From positions 205,318 to 269,317 of the forward strand of contig MPNQ01000001.1 in the NCBI GenBank assembly GCA_002239105.1: 64,000 nucleotides of DNA, written 5' to 3'. Each line of letters opens with the position of its first letter. Within the stretch, counting starts at the first letter, position 1. A program made the translations under genes and the position numbers. Positions 18,123 through 27,220 of the stretch are shown here, piece by piece. The stretch is from a marine group bacterium Sva0996 bin134 (GTDB taxonomy: Bacteria; Actinomycetota; Acidimicrobiia; Acidimicrobiales; Bin134). The notes under the pieces are model-generated. The model was not told the origin of the DNA and made no database searches. It worked only from the letters and a program-made list of their open reading frames with translations.

Positions 18123-20989
18123 GGCCCACCTCCTGCGTCTGATCTAGAAATGGCCCGGGTGTCGGTGCCCAGGTAGCTGGCCACCACTTTGGGGTTGTCG
18201 CGCACCGCCTGAGGCGGCCCCTCGGCGATCACCTCTCCGGCGTCCATGCAATAGATCCGGTCGCTTATCGACATCACCAGCGGCATGTCGTGCTCGATCA
18301 ACAGCACCGAGGCATCGAGTTCCCGGCGCACGCCTTGCAGCAGCGGAACCAGGGCCTCGGCCTCCCTCTGGGCCACCCCGGCGGTGGGCTCGTCGAGGCA
18401 GAGCAGTCGGGAACCGCCGGCCACCAGACAGGCCAGCTCCACGATCCGGCGAGTGCCGGTGGACAGCTCGGCCACGAAACTGTCGGCGTAGTCGCCCAAG
18501 CCGAAGAAGCTGATCAGGTCGTCGGCTGTTTTCTCTTGGCGGCGCTCGTGGTGAAAGCCCGACAGCAGCAAGAGGGCTGCGGGCCAGAACCGAGTGGGCA
18601 TACGCCGCTCTAGTGCCACCTGCACCGTCTCGCGCACGGTGAGGTCGGGGAATAAAGTGGCGGCCTGAAAGGCCCTACCCAGGTGGTGGCGGTGGCGGCG
18701 ATGGGCGGCAAGTCGGCTCACGTCGGCTCCGTAGATCTCAACTCGCCCATTCGCGGGGATCAGGCCGCCCACCCCGTTCATGAACGAGGTCTTGCCCGCG
18801 CCGTTGGTGCCGATCAGCCCCACGATCTCGCCGTGGCCTACCTCGAGATTCACCTGGTTCACTGCAACCCGAGGGCCGTAGCGCACGGTGAGCTCGTTGG
18901 CAGCCAGTGCCACTTGCGACGGCGGCGAAGGGATCGAAACCGAGCCAGGCATTTCTCGAACTCGCACCGTAGGGGAGGGTTGTCGCTGGGCGAACCAGCT
19001 GAAGAACGAGTCCCGGGCCAGATACCAGAGCTGTACGAAGCCTCCCGGCGCGTACATCAACAGCAACAGGATTCCCAGGCTGCTGGTCAGCACCGGGATC
19101 AGAGCCGAGTCGGGCCAGAAGGCAGGCAGTCCGATCACCCATAGCGCTCCGAGAACGGGGCCGATCACCGAACCGATGCCGCCGATTACCGCGATGGCCA
19201 CCACCTTGAACGAGGTGTCCACCGAGAAGAACGAGAACAGCACCGTCGAATAGAGCCCGGCCAAAAGCGACCCGGCAAATCCGGCCAGCCCGCCGCCCAA
19301 GGCGAAGGCCAGCACCTTGGATCCGGTGGGCCACACGGTGGCGGCGGCTGCGGCCGAGGGGTTCTCCCTGGTGGCCACAATGCGGCGGCCAATCCCGGTG
19401 CGACGAAGGTGGGCGGTGAATGCCACCCCCAGCACCAGGCCGATCAGGGCCAGATAGAAAAAGGTCCGCTGGGGGGCGAGGTCGAAGGGTCCGATGTGGG
19501 CCCTCTCCAAGAGCGCCGCAGTTTGGCTGCCTCCGCTGAGGAACGGCCGGGTGAAGAAGAACTTCTCGGCGGCCACTGCGAACGCCAGGGTGACCACGGC
19601 GAGCAACAGGCCTCGGGCTCGGAGCGCGCCGATGCCGATAACCACCGATGCGGCGGCGGCCATGGCGGTGCCCCACACCGCAGCCCACAAGAAATGCAGT
19701 TCAGGCATGGGCACCACCACGTCGAACCCGGCTACCCCGAGTCCGAGATCGTTGCCGCTGACCAGCGCGGTAGTGGTCAGCGCCCCCAAGCCGGCGAAAG
19801 CGCCCTGGCCAAGCGAGATCTGTCCGCTCCAGCCCACCAACACCACCAAAGAGAGAGCGGCCAGCGCCATCAGCAAGATTTCGCTGTAGCGGAACGTGCG
19901 GCTAGCCGTGGTCACGAACACCGGCACAACCGCGGCTATGGCCACCCCCACCGCGGCCAGGATGCGAGGGTGGTGGCGAACCCACCAGATCGAGCGCAGC
20001 CGGGTGGGTATGGGTCGAATGCGGGGGCTGAACGAGAAGGCGCCGGCCTCGTCGGGGGCGCCTCGGCGGGTGGTGGCAACGATCCCCAAAATGGCCACCA
20101 GCAGCAGCACGGCTTCGAACCTTCCTAGATCCAGCGGGTAGTTGACCCGGATGAGTGCTTCGACGATGCCGAGGATGATTCCGGAGGCCACCGCCACACT
20201 GAACGACACGAATGAAGCGCACACCGCCACCACCAACACCCGGGTCATGGTGGCGTGGCCGGGGCTGGTGGCCACGAACGAGCCGATGGAGTCGGCTTCT
20301 TGGAACACCGTGACCAGCCCGGCGAACGCCCCGGTGAGCGCCCATACCACCGTCGACACCCGGCCCGGATGGATTCCAGCCAATCGAGCCCGATCGGGAT
20401 CGGCCGCCGTGGCTCCACAGCCCCGCCCCACGCGCGCGCGGGCGGCGCCGCCCGCCGGGGCTCGAATGGCGCGCCCCCATGCCGACCACCGCACCCAGAT
20501 GCTCAGCGCCGCCACTGCCGACGCTGATGCGACGAACAAAATGAACTCCCCTCCGTCGATGCGGATGCCGAACCACTCCAGTTCCCGGTTCCAAGGCGTG
20601 GGGAACCGCACCCTCTTGTCCTCTGCCGAGGCTTCGGGCAGGGCGAATATAAGAGCTTGGGCCAACTGGGCCAGCCCGATGGTGGCCACCAGCAGAATCA
20701 CCCGGGGAGCGGTGAACAGGCGGCGCACCACGGTTAGCTCGGCCAACCCCAAGAAAGCAGCCCCGGCTAACACGGCGAGCGCTACCCCCAACCAGTACGG
20801 CACCCCGTAGCGGATCACCAAATGGGCCATCGCCTGGCTGGCCAACACCCCGGTAGCGCCTACTGCAAAGTTGATAATCCGGCTCGATCGGTAGATAAGG
20901 ATGATCCCTAGGGCCAACAGCGCATAGGAAAGGCCATTGACCGCGCCGATGAAGACGAACTGCCGTCCGACCTCGAAGGCGAGGATCAC
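18119..20989 (-). CDS. Three-domain ABC importer fusion: LivH + LivM permeases and LivG ATPase
   Basis: A 956-residue single chain. Residues about 1-310 are a LivH-type permease (NGLSYALLALGIILIYRSSR), about 340-650 a LivM-type permease (VLVGWSGQISLGQGAFAGLG) and about 690-940 a LivG-type ATPase with Walker A LIGTNGAGKTS, a degenerate signature LSTGTRRIVEL and Walker B RLLCLDEPTAGVA. These are normally three proteins. Around residues 178-194 the LivH part contains a Gly/Ala/Arg-rich stretch encoded by very GC-rich DNA (20408-20458) that is not expected between RAIRA and ADPDRARLAG. It overlaps the neighbouring genes by ATGA on both sides. It completes a branched-chain-type importer with the upstream MFS::LivF fusion and receptor. 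Confidence 0.85.
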   Translation of the reverse strand: MILAFEVGRQFVFIGAVNGLSYALLALGIILIYRSSRIINFAVGATGVLASQAMAHLVIRYGVPYWLGVALAVLAGAAFLGLAELTVVRRLFTAPRVILLVATIGLAQLAQALIFALPEASAEDKRVRFPTPWNRELEWFGIRIDGGEFILFVASASAVAALSIWVRWSAWGRAIRAPAGGAARARVGRGCGATAADPDRARLAGIHPGRVSTVVWALTGAFAGLVTVFQEADSIGSFVATSPGHATMTRVLVVAVCASFVSFSVAVASGIILGIVEALIRVNYPLDLGRFEAVLLLVAILGIVATTRRGAPDEAGAFSFSPRIRPIPTRLRSIWWVRHHPRILAAVGVAIAAVVPVFVTTASRTFRYSEILLMALAALSLVVLVGWSGQISLGQGAFAGLGALTTTALVSGNDLGLGVAGFDVVVPMPELHFLWAAVWGTAMAAAASVVIGIGALRARGLLLAVVTLAFAVAAEKFFFTRPFLSGGSQTAALLERAHIGPFDLAPQRTFFYLALIGLVLGVAFTAHLRRTGIGRRIVATRENPSAAAAATVWPTGSKVLAFALGGGLAGFAGSLLAGLYSTVLFSFFSVDTSFKVVAIAVIGGIGSVIGPVLGALWVIGLPAFWPDSALIPVLTSSLGILLLLMYAPGGFVQLWYLARDSFFSWFAQRQPSPTVRVREMPGSVSIPSPPSQVALAANELTVRYGPRVAVNQVNLEVGHGEIVGLIGTNGAGKTSFMNGVGGLIPANGRVEIYGADVSRLAAHRRHRHHLGRAFQAATLFPDLTVRETVQVALERRMPTRFWPAALLLLSGFHHERRQEKTADDLISFFGLGDYADSFVAELSTGTRRIVELACLVAGGSRLLCLDEPTAGVAQREAEALVPLLQGVRRELDASVLLIEHDMPLVMSISDRIYCMDAGEVIAEGPPQAVRDNPKVVASYLGTDTRAISRSDAGGGP

Positions 20990-23202
20990 GACGGGTTGTC
21001 CGGTTCGGGACGGTCGTCGCCCAAGAAGACGGCTCTGGCGATGTCGCCACGCTCGGCTAGCTCAGAGGTAGGACCGTCGAAACGGACGTGTCCCTTCTCG
21101 ATGAACACCGCCCGATCCGACAGGGCCGCCGCGATGTTGAGCGACTGTTCCACGATGATCATCGTTTGGCCCTCGGCCTTGAGCCGCTCCACTATCTCCA
21201 GCAGCTCTCCGATCACCGCAGGGGCGAGGCCGAGCGACAGTTCGTCGATGAGCAAGACGTCGGGTTCGTGCATCAGCACCATGGCCAAAGCAAGCATCTG
21301 CTGTTGACCCCCGCTGAGCGCACTGGCGGGCTCGTCGAGCCGATCGGCCAGCTCCGGGAAGATCTCCAGCACATGGTCGATTCGGGAGTTGAGCTCGGTC
21401 CGGTTTCGCCGCATGGTCCATCCCCCAGTGCGGAGGTTGTCCTCGATGGATAATGGCAAGAACACCGCTTTGCCCCCGGGAAGCTGCTGGATGCCCATGT
21501 CCACCCGGGTTTGGGGCGAGGTGAGGGTGATGTCGCGCCCGTGCAGGGAGACGATGCCCCGCGACGGAACGGCCAGCCCGCTGATCACCCGCAGGATCGT
21601 CGACTTGCCGGCGCCGTTGGTTCCCAGCAGGGCCAGGGTCTCGCCCCGGTCCACATGGAGGTTGACCCCGAACAGCACCTGCACCGGCCCGTAGGAGAAG
21701 TCGATGTCCCTGAGGCCAACTGCGGGCAGTTGGTCGGGGTGCGATTTCCGCCGCTCCAGCTCGGCGTGGTCCTTTTCGATCTCGTCCACCACCAGCGACA
21801 GGTCATGGCGGATGTGCCGCGCCCCCCAGATCAACAGGGCGCCCCCGATGATCTTGAACGGGATCGCCACTATGAGTATGGCGGTGCGCTCGTCGGTGGC
21901 GTCGGAGAGCAAACCGGCCACTATGGGGCCGAGCACGCCGCCGCCCAAGAAGATCACCATGATCGACAACGCAGTGGACTGGGCGCGCAGTCGATAGGGA
22001 ACCACCCCCACCAACAGCGGCGAGATCATGCCGAAAATAATCACGCTCAACACCGCGGGGACGATCCCCACCGCGGCGAATAACACGGGGTGGGGCATGA
22101 AGAACTGGATAGGGATGGCCACCGCAATGGGGAAGAACAGGGCGCCCACCCAACTCAGTGCCCTAGCCGGGCTCTCGCGGTACAAAGAGTCGTAACGCTT
22201 GGCCGCCCACGGTGCGGCCGCGAACGCCAGCATCCCGGGGACGAAGCCGATCATCGCCCTCTCGAACGGGCTAAGGCCCCATCGGTCTTCCAGGTACAGG
22301 TTGACCAAAAAGCTCTGCCCGATGATCGAGAACACGATGATGCTGAACGAGATCCACGCCAGCTTCAGCGTCTTGATGGCCATGAGGCGCTGCCAGACGG
22401 CCCCGAGCGACACCCGGGGCGGGTCGTCATCCTCCTCCATCACCTCACCGAGGACGGATTTCTGCTCGAACTGGCCCCGGGGTGGATCGGGAACGAACAA
22501 AGCCCAGATTCCCAATGCCAGCGTGGGCCAGGCGAAGATCCAGTAGGCCCACCGCCAGTTGTCGTCTACCAGCAGCATGAGGCCGCCAACCAACAGCGGG
22601 GCGATCCGCTCACCGCCCCGGCCGAGCACGTTCTTAACGGCGTAAATGCGACCTCGGGCCGAAATGGGGTAGGCGTCGGCCAAAACCGCTCCCTGTACCG
22701 GAAAGGTGTTGGACGTGCCGATCCCCATGAGCATGCCAACCAGGAAGAACCCCAGCGCGGTGGCTTGGAAACCCCGGGTGAACATGGCCACGCTCCAAAA
22801 GACGGTGGCCAACCCCACCAGATGCATGCGGTTTACTCGATCGGCCATCTTGCCCATCGGGATGGCGCACAGCGTGGTGGTGATGAGACCGCCGATCCCG
22901 ATCACTGCCAAACCGGCGTCAGACACCCCGAAGCTGTTCTGAATCTCGGGCCCGAGGAGGCTGGGGATCGCAATCTGGAAGGCATCGACCGCGTCCAGGG
23001 TGCCTAGCACGGCCAGCACGCCTACTCCGCCGGTGGCCACCGCCTGTCGCAGCGTTATCGCTTCTTCACCTACTCCGGGAAGGTCTTCGTCGGCGCGGAT
23101 CTCAAGCTGATCAGCGTCGGCTGCCTCTCGGGCCGCCTCCTCGTCGAGCAGCGCCCGGCTCAGGTCGGCAAAGCTGCGGCGATCGCCCGACGTATCCGTC
23201 AT
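20986..23202 (-). CDS. MFS transporter fused to a LivF-type ABC ATPase
   Basis: A 738-residue protein. Residues about 50-460 form a twelve-helix major-facilitator domain (LGTLDAVDAFQIAIPSLLGP, then PMGKMADRVNRM as the loop 2-3 motif). Residues about 495-725 are a LivF-type ATPase with Walker A LLGTNGAGKST, signature LSGGQQQMLALAM, Walker B DVLLIDELSLGLAP and the switch histidine replaced by Q in IIVEQSLN, which is usual in LivF. The fusion is continuous with no frame ambiguity. The ATPase half would pair with the LivG half of the next gene. Whether the MFS half transports, or serves as an extra membrane anchor or gate, is unknown. Confidence 0.85.
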   Translation of the reverse strand: MTDTSGDRRSFADLSRALLDEEAAREAADADQLEIRADEDLPGVGEEAITLRQAVATGGVGVLAVLGTLDAVDAFQIAIPSLLGPEIQNSFGVSDAGLAVIGIGGLITTTLCAIPMGKMADRVNRMHLVGLATVFWSVAMFTRGFQATALGFFLVGMLMGIGTSNTFPVQGAVLADAYPISARGRIYAVKNVLGRGGERIAPLLVGGLMLLVDDNWRWAYWIFAWPTLALGIWALFVPDPPRGQFEQKSVLGEVMEEDDDPPRVSLGAVWQRLMAIKTLKLAWISFSIIVFSIIGQSFLVNLYLEDRWGLSPFERAMIGFVPGMLAFAAAPWAAKRYDSLYRESPARALSWVGALFFPIAVAIPIQFFMPHPVLFAAVGIVPAVLSVIIFGMISPLLVGVVPYRLRAQSTALSIMVIFLGGGVLGPIVAGLLSDATDERTAILIVAIPFKIIGGALLIWGARHIRHDLSLVVDEIEKDHAELERRKSHPDQLPAVGLRDIDFSYGPVQVLFGVNLHVDRGETLALLGTNGAGKSTILRVISGLAVPSRGIVSLHGRDITLTSPQTRVDMGIQQLPGGKAVFLPLSIEDNLRTGGWTMRRNRTELNSRIDHVLEIFPELADRLDEPASALSGGQQQMLALAMVLMHEPDVLLIDELSLGLAPAVIGELLEIVERLKAEGQTMIIVEQSLNIAAALSDRAVFIEKGHVRFDGPTSELAERGDIARAVFLGDDRPEPDNPS

Positions 23203-23216
23203 CTGGTGCTACGAGG

Positions 23217-24698
23217 TCACGGGGTCAGGTCAACAGCATCGCCCAGGGCGACGAGTTCGCCGTCCTCATCGGCATCACCGTCGAATTGCACCAGCCGCAG
23301 GGTGTCATTGCCGTTGTATTTGCCCGGTCCGAACGACAAGAACGGGATCTCCGGAAGTGATGCCTGGGTGAGGGATTCCAGCCCAGCTTGGAAGGAATCA
23401 TTGGTGAGCTCCACGCTGGACGCGGCGGCGATCTGCACGAACAGCGACAGATCGCGACACGCCAGCACGGTGTAATTCCAGTAGTTGGGATCTTCCTCGC
23501 TGTTCTCCACCCCCGGACCGGGCCGCTCGAAGCGAGCGTCGGGCAGCGCGGCGGAGACTGTGTCGATGCACTCTTGGGTCTCGGCGTCCACTGGGTCGGT
23601 GGCCAGGTCGAGCCGCACGGCAGAGGAGATGGTGCCGTCCAGCGCCATTGGATCGATCCCGGAGGCGGTCGCAGTGGTGAAGTTGGTGGAGTCCACCGCG
23701 GCCATCTGGATTCCGAGGTCTCCGTAGGTGACGAGGCCGGTGGCTGCGGCCCCAAAGATCACCATGCGGTCGATGCCGGCGTCGGCCACCTGCTCCTGCA
23801 TGATCTCGGTCTGGCTCTCGATGGCGTCATCGTCGAGCACCAGATCGTCGATGTTCATGGTGATGGCGATCTCCACCCCGATGTCGGCAAAGGCTGCTTC
23901 CACCACATCGCCTAGCAATTCGGCAGTGGTGGAACCGTCGTAGTGGATGCCCACTGCGGTAGCGCCGTCGAACCACCCCCTGCGGGCCAGCTCCGCGATG
24001 AACGCCTCATCCCTGGCCGTCCCCTCGATTCTGAAACTGGCGAGAGGGGCCCGGGCTCGTTCCAAGAGCTCTCCCTTGGCGTTCACCTGAGAGCCCACGT
24101 GAATGGTTTCGTGCTGTTCGGATACGCAGTAGTTGGCGTCGCCCCGCAGCCCGCCCAGCACGGCGAACACTTGGTCGTCTTCGGTGAGCTTGATGCAGGC
24201 GGCCAGCATCTCGTTGGGAAGGGCCGGGCTGAAACCGGCGATGTGCGCCGCGAGCATGCGTCCGTGGATTCCGCCGTCGGCATTCACCGCGCCGACAAGG
24301 GCGTCCCATACCGGTTCGGGGTCGCCAAAGAACCCGAACCCGAACATGGAGACGTCCCAGAAACCGATTCCGATTCGGATGGTGTCCTCGGTTACTCCCC
24401 GGAAGCTGGCGGTAAGCACCACCGGCGTGGGTTCGGGGGTGGGCTCAGGCGCCGGTTCGGAGGGCTCGTCCTCCGAAGCGGGCTCTTCGGGAGTTTCCGC
24501 GGCCGGCTCCGGCTCGCCTTCTTCTGGTGCCGGTTCCGCGGGAGCTTCTTCAGCTGGCTCTTCTGCGGGCTCGGTCGGTACAGCTATAGGGGATTCTTCA
24601 ACTGCTGGCTCGTCCTCGCCGCCACCCCCCGTTGTGCAGGCGGTGGCGAACATTGCCGCGGCAAGCAGCAGGGCCAACAACATTCGTGAGTATTTCAT
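23217..24698 (-). CDS. Lipoprotein solute-binding receptor of a branched-chain-type ABC importer
   Basis: About 493 residues. The N-terminus MKYSRMLLALLLAAAMFATA ends in a lipobox with C21, followed by an acidic Pro/Glu/Ala linker to about residue 95, then a periplasmic-binding fold (DTIRIGIGFWDVSMFGFGF onward) with the conserved split of two lobes. The longer ORF to 25010 crosses the promoter and part of the GH3 gene, so ATG 24698 with GGGGGGA upstream is the start. It is the first gene of the coupled operon, 14 bases before the MFS::LivF fusion. The ligand is not predictable; the glycosidase neighbours favour a glycoside or oligosaccharide. Confidence 0.83.
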   Translation of the reverse strand: MKYSRMLLALLLAAAMFATACTTGGGGEDEPAVEESPIAVPTEPAEEPAEEAPAEPAPEEGEPEPAAETPEEPASEDEPSEPAPEPTPEPTPVVLTASFRGVTEDTIRIGIGFWDVSMFGFGFFGDPEPVWDALVGAVNADGGIHGRMLAAHIAGFSPALPNEMLAACIKLTEDDQVFAVLGGLRGDANYCVSEQHETIHVGSQVNAKGELLERARAPLASFRIEGTARDEAFIAELARRGWFDGATAVGIHYDGSTTAELLGDVVEAAFADIGVEIAITMNIDDLVLDDDAIESQTEIMQEQVADAGIDRMVIFGAAATGLVTYGDLGIQMAAVDSTNFTTATASGIDPMALDGTISSAVRLDLATDPVDAETQECIDTVSAALPDARFERPGPGVENSEEDPNYWNYTVLACRDLSLFVQIAAASSVELTNDSFQAGLESLTQASLPEIPFLSFGPGKYNGNDTLRLVQFDGDADEDGELVALGDAVDLTP

Positions 24699-24734
24699 CG
24701 CATTCCCCCCGGATCCCGTCGCTGTTGCACCCAA

Positions 24735-24762
24735 AATATACCAGTGGTAGAAAAATTGTCCA
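24735..24762 (-). promoter_or_regulatory. Probable sigma-70-type promoter of the transporter operon
   Basis: On the minus strand TGGACA (24762-24757), 16 bases, then TATATT (24740-24735), each 5/6 to consensus. Transcription would start near 24728, about 30 bases before the receptor start codon, leaving room for the GGGGGGA ribosome site. The divergent GH3 gene begins at 24786, so one regulator could control both. Confidence 0.5.
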
Positions 24763-24785
24763 GAGGATGTTTGAGAGAGGGTTTC

Positions 24786-27185
24786 ATGGTTGACGTCGAA
24801 GCACTGGTTGCCGACCTGACGCTGGAGGAGAAATGCCGGATGGTGGCGGGCGAGGGCCCGTGGATCATCCCCGGGTGCGAGCGACTCGGCATCCCCGACT
24901 GGTGTGTAAGCGACGGTCCGGTAGGGGTCCGGGGTCGGAACATGGGCCCTGGGCTGGTGGTACCCGGTCCGTCGGCCATCGCCGCCACCTGGAACACCGC
25001 CCTCGTCCATGAGCTAGGCCAGGCGTTGGCCACCGAGGCTGCCGACCGCAAAGTGGACATGATCCTCGCCCCCACGGTTAACCTCCACCGCTCGCCCCGG
25101 TGCGGTCGCCATTTCGAGAGCTACAGCGAGGATCCCGAGTTGAGCTCTCGTATTGCGGTGTCGTACATCACCGGGGTTCAGTCCCAGGGTGTGGGTGCCT
25201 GTGTCAAGCACTTTGTGGCCAACGACCAGGAGTTCGAGCGCCGCACCATCAACGTCGACGTTGACGAGCGCAGCCTGCGGGAGATCTATCTCCCGCCATT
25301 CGAGGCCGCGGTCAAAGAAGCCGGGGTACGCGCCGTCATGGGTGCCTACAACTTCGTCAACGGCCACCATGCCTGCGCCCAGCCCGAAATGCTGGTCGAC
25401 GTGTTGAAGAAGGAGTGGGGATTCGACGGTTTGGTGGTTTCCGACTGGGGTGCCATCAAAGAGACCGTCGCTCCCGCTCTCTACGGGCTCGATTTGGAAA
25501 TGCCCGGTCCGGGCCGATGGTGGGGAAGAGGTCTGCTATTTGAGGCAGTCGAGGCCGGAAGGGTGGACGAGTCGCTCGTCGACGACAAGGTGCGACGCAT
25601 CGTCGGCTTCCTCAACTGGGCTGGACGCATCGATACGCCAACTGACCACGACGAGGCCAGCGTCGACCACTTAGAGCATCGAGCACTAGCCCGCCGGGCC
25701 GCTGCCGAGTCGATGGTGCTGATCTGCAACGACAGCGGACTCCTCCCGTTGGCCGGCGACCGCACGGTGGCGCTCATCGGTCCGGGAGCAGCCGAAACGG
25801 CCCTTTTCGGGGGCGGTTCGGCCAGCTTGGTGCCCCATCGCACTACCTCGGTGCTGGAGTCTTTGGGAGAGCGGCTCGGTCCGCGGTTGGTGGGCCACGC
25901 TCCCGGTATTGACATGCGCCGAAAGGCCGAAGCTGTTCCCGAGTCGTGGATCGACGGCGGTGTCAAGTTCGAGCTCTACGACGGCATCGGATTCGACGGC
26001 GAGCCGTTTGAGACCCTTGACCGGCCCCTGCCGTTCAACGCATGGATTGGCGACAACTGGCCCAAAGACTGCGACGCCATGTCGGTGCGGCTGGAGTTCA
26101 CCATGACACCAGAGCACTCCGGTCGGCACCGGCTCTGCGCCCTTGGATTCGCCCACGCCCGCCTGTTTGTCGACGGCCAATTGGTGGCCGACAACCACAT
26201 CGACAGGTTCAGCGCCAGCCTTGGCCTGCATGGTGGTCATGGTTACCTTGATCTCGAGGCTGGCCATCCCTACCGCATCCGTCTCGATCACGTCCCCCCA
26301 GAGGGAAACATGTGGGTCAGCATCGTTGATGTGGGGGTAGAACTGGCCGACCTCAGCCGCGAGGAAGGCCTTTCCAATGCCGCCACCCTGGCTGCCCAAG
26401 CCGACACCGCAGTGGTGGTGGTCGGTTCCAGCTCCGAGTGGGAGTCTGAGGGAAGCGACCGAGTCTCCATTGAGCTGCCCAATAATCAGGATGAGCTGGT
26501 TGAGCGAGTGCTCGACGCCAACCCCAACACCGTCGTGGTGCTCAACTGCGGCGCACCGATGACCATGCTGTGGCTTGATCGGGCAGCGGCCGTGCTGCTG
26601 GCCTGGTACCCGGGCCAAGAGGCCGGTGAGGCTATCGCCGATGTGCTTGTGGGCGACGCTGAGCCTGGGGGGCGGATGCCCACCAGCTGGGCATGGCGAG
26701 AACAGGACACTCCGGCTTACCTGAACTACCCCGGCGAAGCCGGCGTGGTGCGCTACGGCGAGGGCATCTTCGTGGGCTACCGCTGGTATGACGCCCGGGG
26801 CATCGAGCCGATGATCCCGTTCGGCCACGGGGGCTCCTACACAACGTTCGAGTGGGGCCCGCCCGAGGTGAGCGGTGAGGGCATGGAGGTCACCGTTTCG
26901 GTCCCAGTCACCAATACCGGCCACCGGCCGGGCAGCGAGGTCGTGCAGATCTACGTGGCCCCGCCTACCGGCGATGTGCCCCGACCCCCCAAGGAACTAG
27001 CCGGCTTCGCCAAGCTCACCCTCGACCCAGGAGTGACCGGCACTGCGGAGATCGCCCTCAAAGAGCGCTCATTCGCCCGCTGGGATCCTCAGGACCGCCG
27101 CTGGGTGATCGACCCCGGCCAATACCAATTCCTAGTGGCCGCATCAGCCACCGACATCCGCTCGGTACTGGCCGTTGATGTGTGA
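24786..27185 (+). CDS. GH3 family beta-glycosidase with PA14-like insert and fibronectin-III-like C-terminus
   Basis: A 799-residue enzyme. The N-terminal TIM barrel has KHFVANDQE and the nucleophile D220 in GLVVSDWGA. The second alpha/beta domain is interrupted by a PA14-type insert of about 150 residues (from about 385, VKFELYDGIGF, to about 510). The C-terminal about 100 residues are the fibronectin-III-like domain (VPVTNTGHRPGSEVVQIYV). The PA14 layout resembles GH3 enzymes acting on glucosides or xylosides. ATG 24786 has AGAGAGGG upstream. There is no signal peptide, so it is likely cytoplasmic and works with the imported substrate and the GH10 enzyme. Confidence 0.87.
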   Translation: MVDVEALVADLTLEEKCRMVAGEGPWIIPGCERLGIPDWCVSDGPVGVRGRNMGPGLVVPGPSAIAATWNTALVHELGQALATEAADRKVDMILAPTVNLHRSPRCGRHFESYSEDPELSSRIAVSYITGVQSQGVGACVKHFVANDQEFERRTINVDVDERSLREIYLPPFEAAVKEAGVRAVMGAYNFVNGHHACAQPEMLVDVLKKEWGFDGLVVSDWGAIKETVAPALYGLDLEMPGPGRWWGRGLLFEAVEAGRVDESLVDDKVRRIVGFLNWAGRIDTPTDHDEASVDHLEHRALARRAAAESMVLICNDSGLLPLAGDRTVALIGPGAAETALFGGGSASLVPHRTTSVLESLGERLGPRLVGHAPGIDMRRKAEAVPESWIDGGVKFELYDGIGFDGEPFETLDRPLPFNAWIGDNWPKDCDAMSVRLEFTMTPEHSGRHRLCALGFAHARLFVDGQLVADNHIDRFSASLGLHGGHGYLDLEAGHPYRIRLDHVPPEGNMWVSIVDVGVELADLSREEGLSNAATLAAQADTAVVVVGSSSEWESEGSDRVSIELPNNQDELVERVLDANPNTVVVLNCGAPMTMLWLDRAAAVLLAWYPGQEAGEAIADVLVGDAEPGGRMPTSWAWREQDTPAYLNYPGEAGVVRYGEGIFVGYRWYDARGIEPMIPFGHGGSYTTFEWGPPEVSGEGMEVTVSVPVTNTGHRPGSEVVQIYVAPPTGDVPRPPKELAGFAKLTLDPGVTGTAEIALKERSFARWDPQDRRWVIDPGQYQFLVAASATDIRSVLAVDV

Positions 27186-27220
27186 TTGCAATAGCGCGGC
27201 GTAGCCTTCTCCTGAGCGCT

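Noticed and set aside
27182..27220. GTG start of ppc overlapping the GH3 stop.
   Set aside because: The added residues (IAIARRSLLL) do not fit PEP carboxylase N-termini; the ATG at 27221 does.
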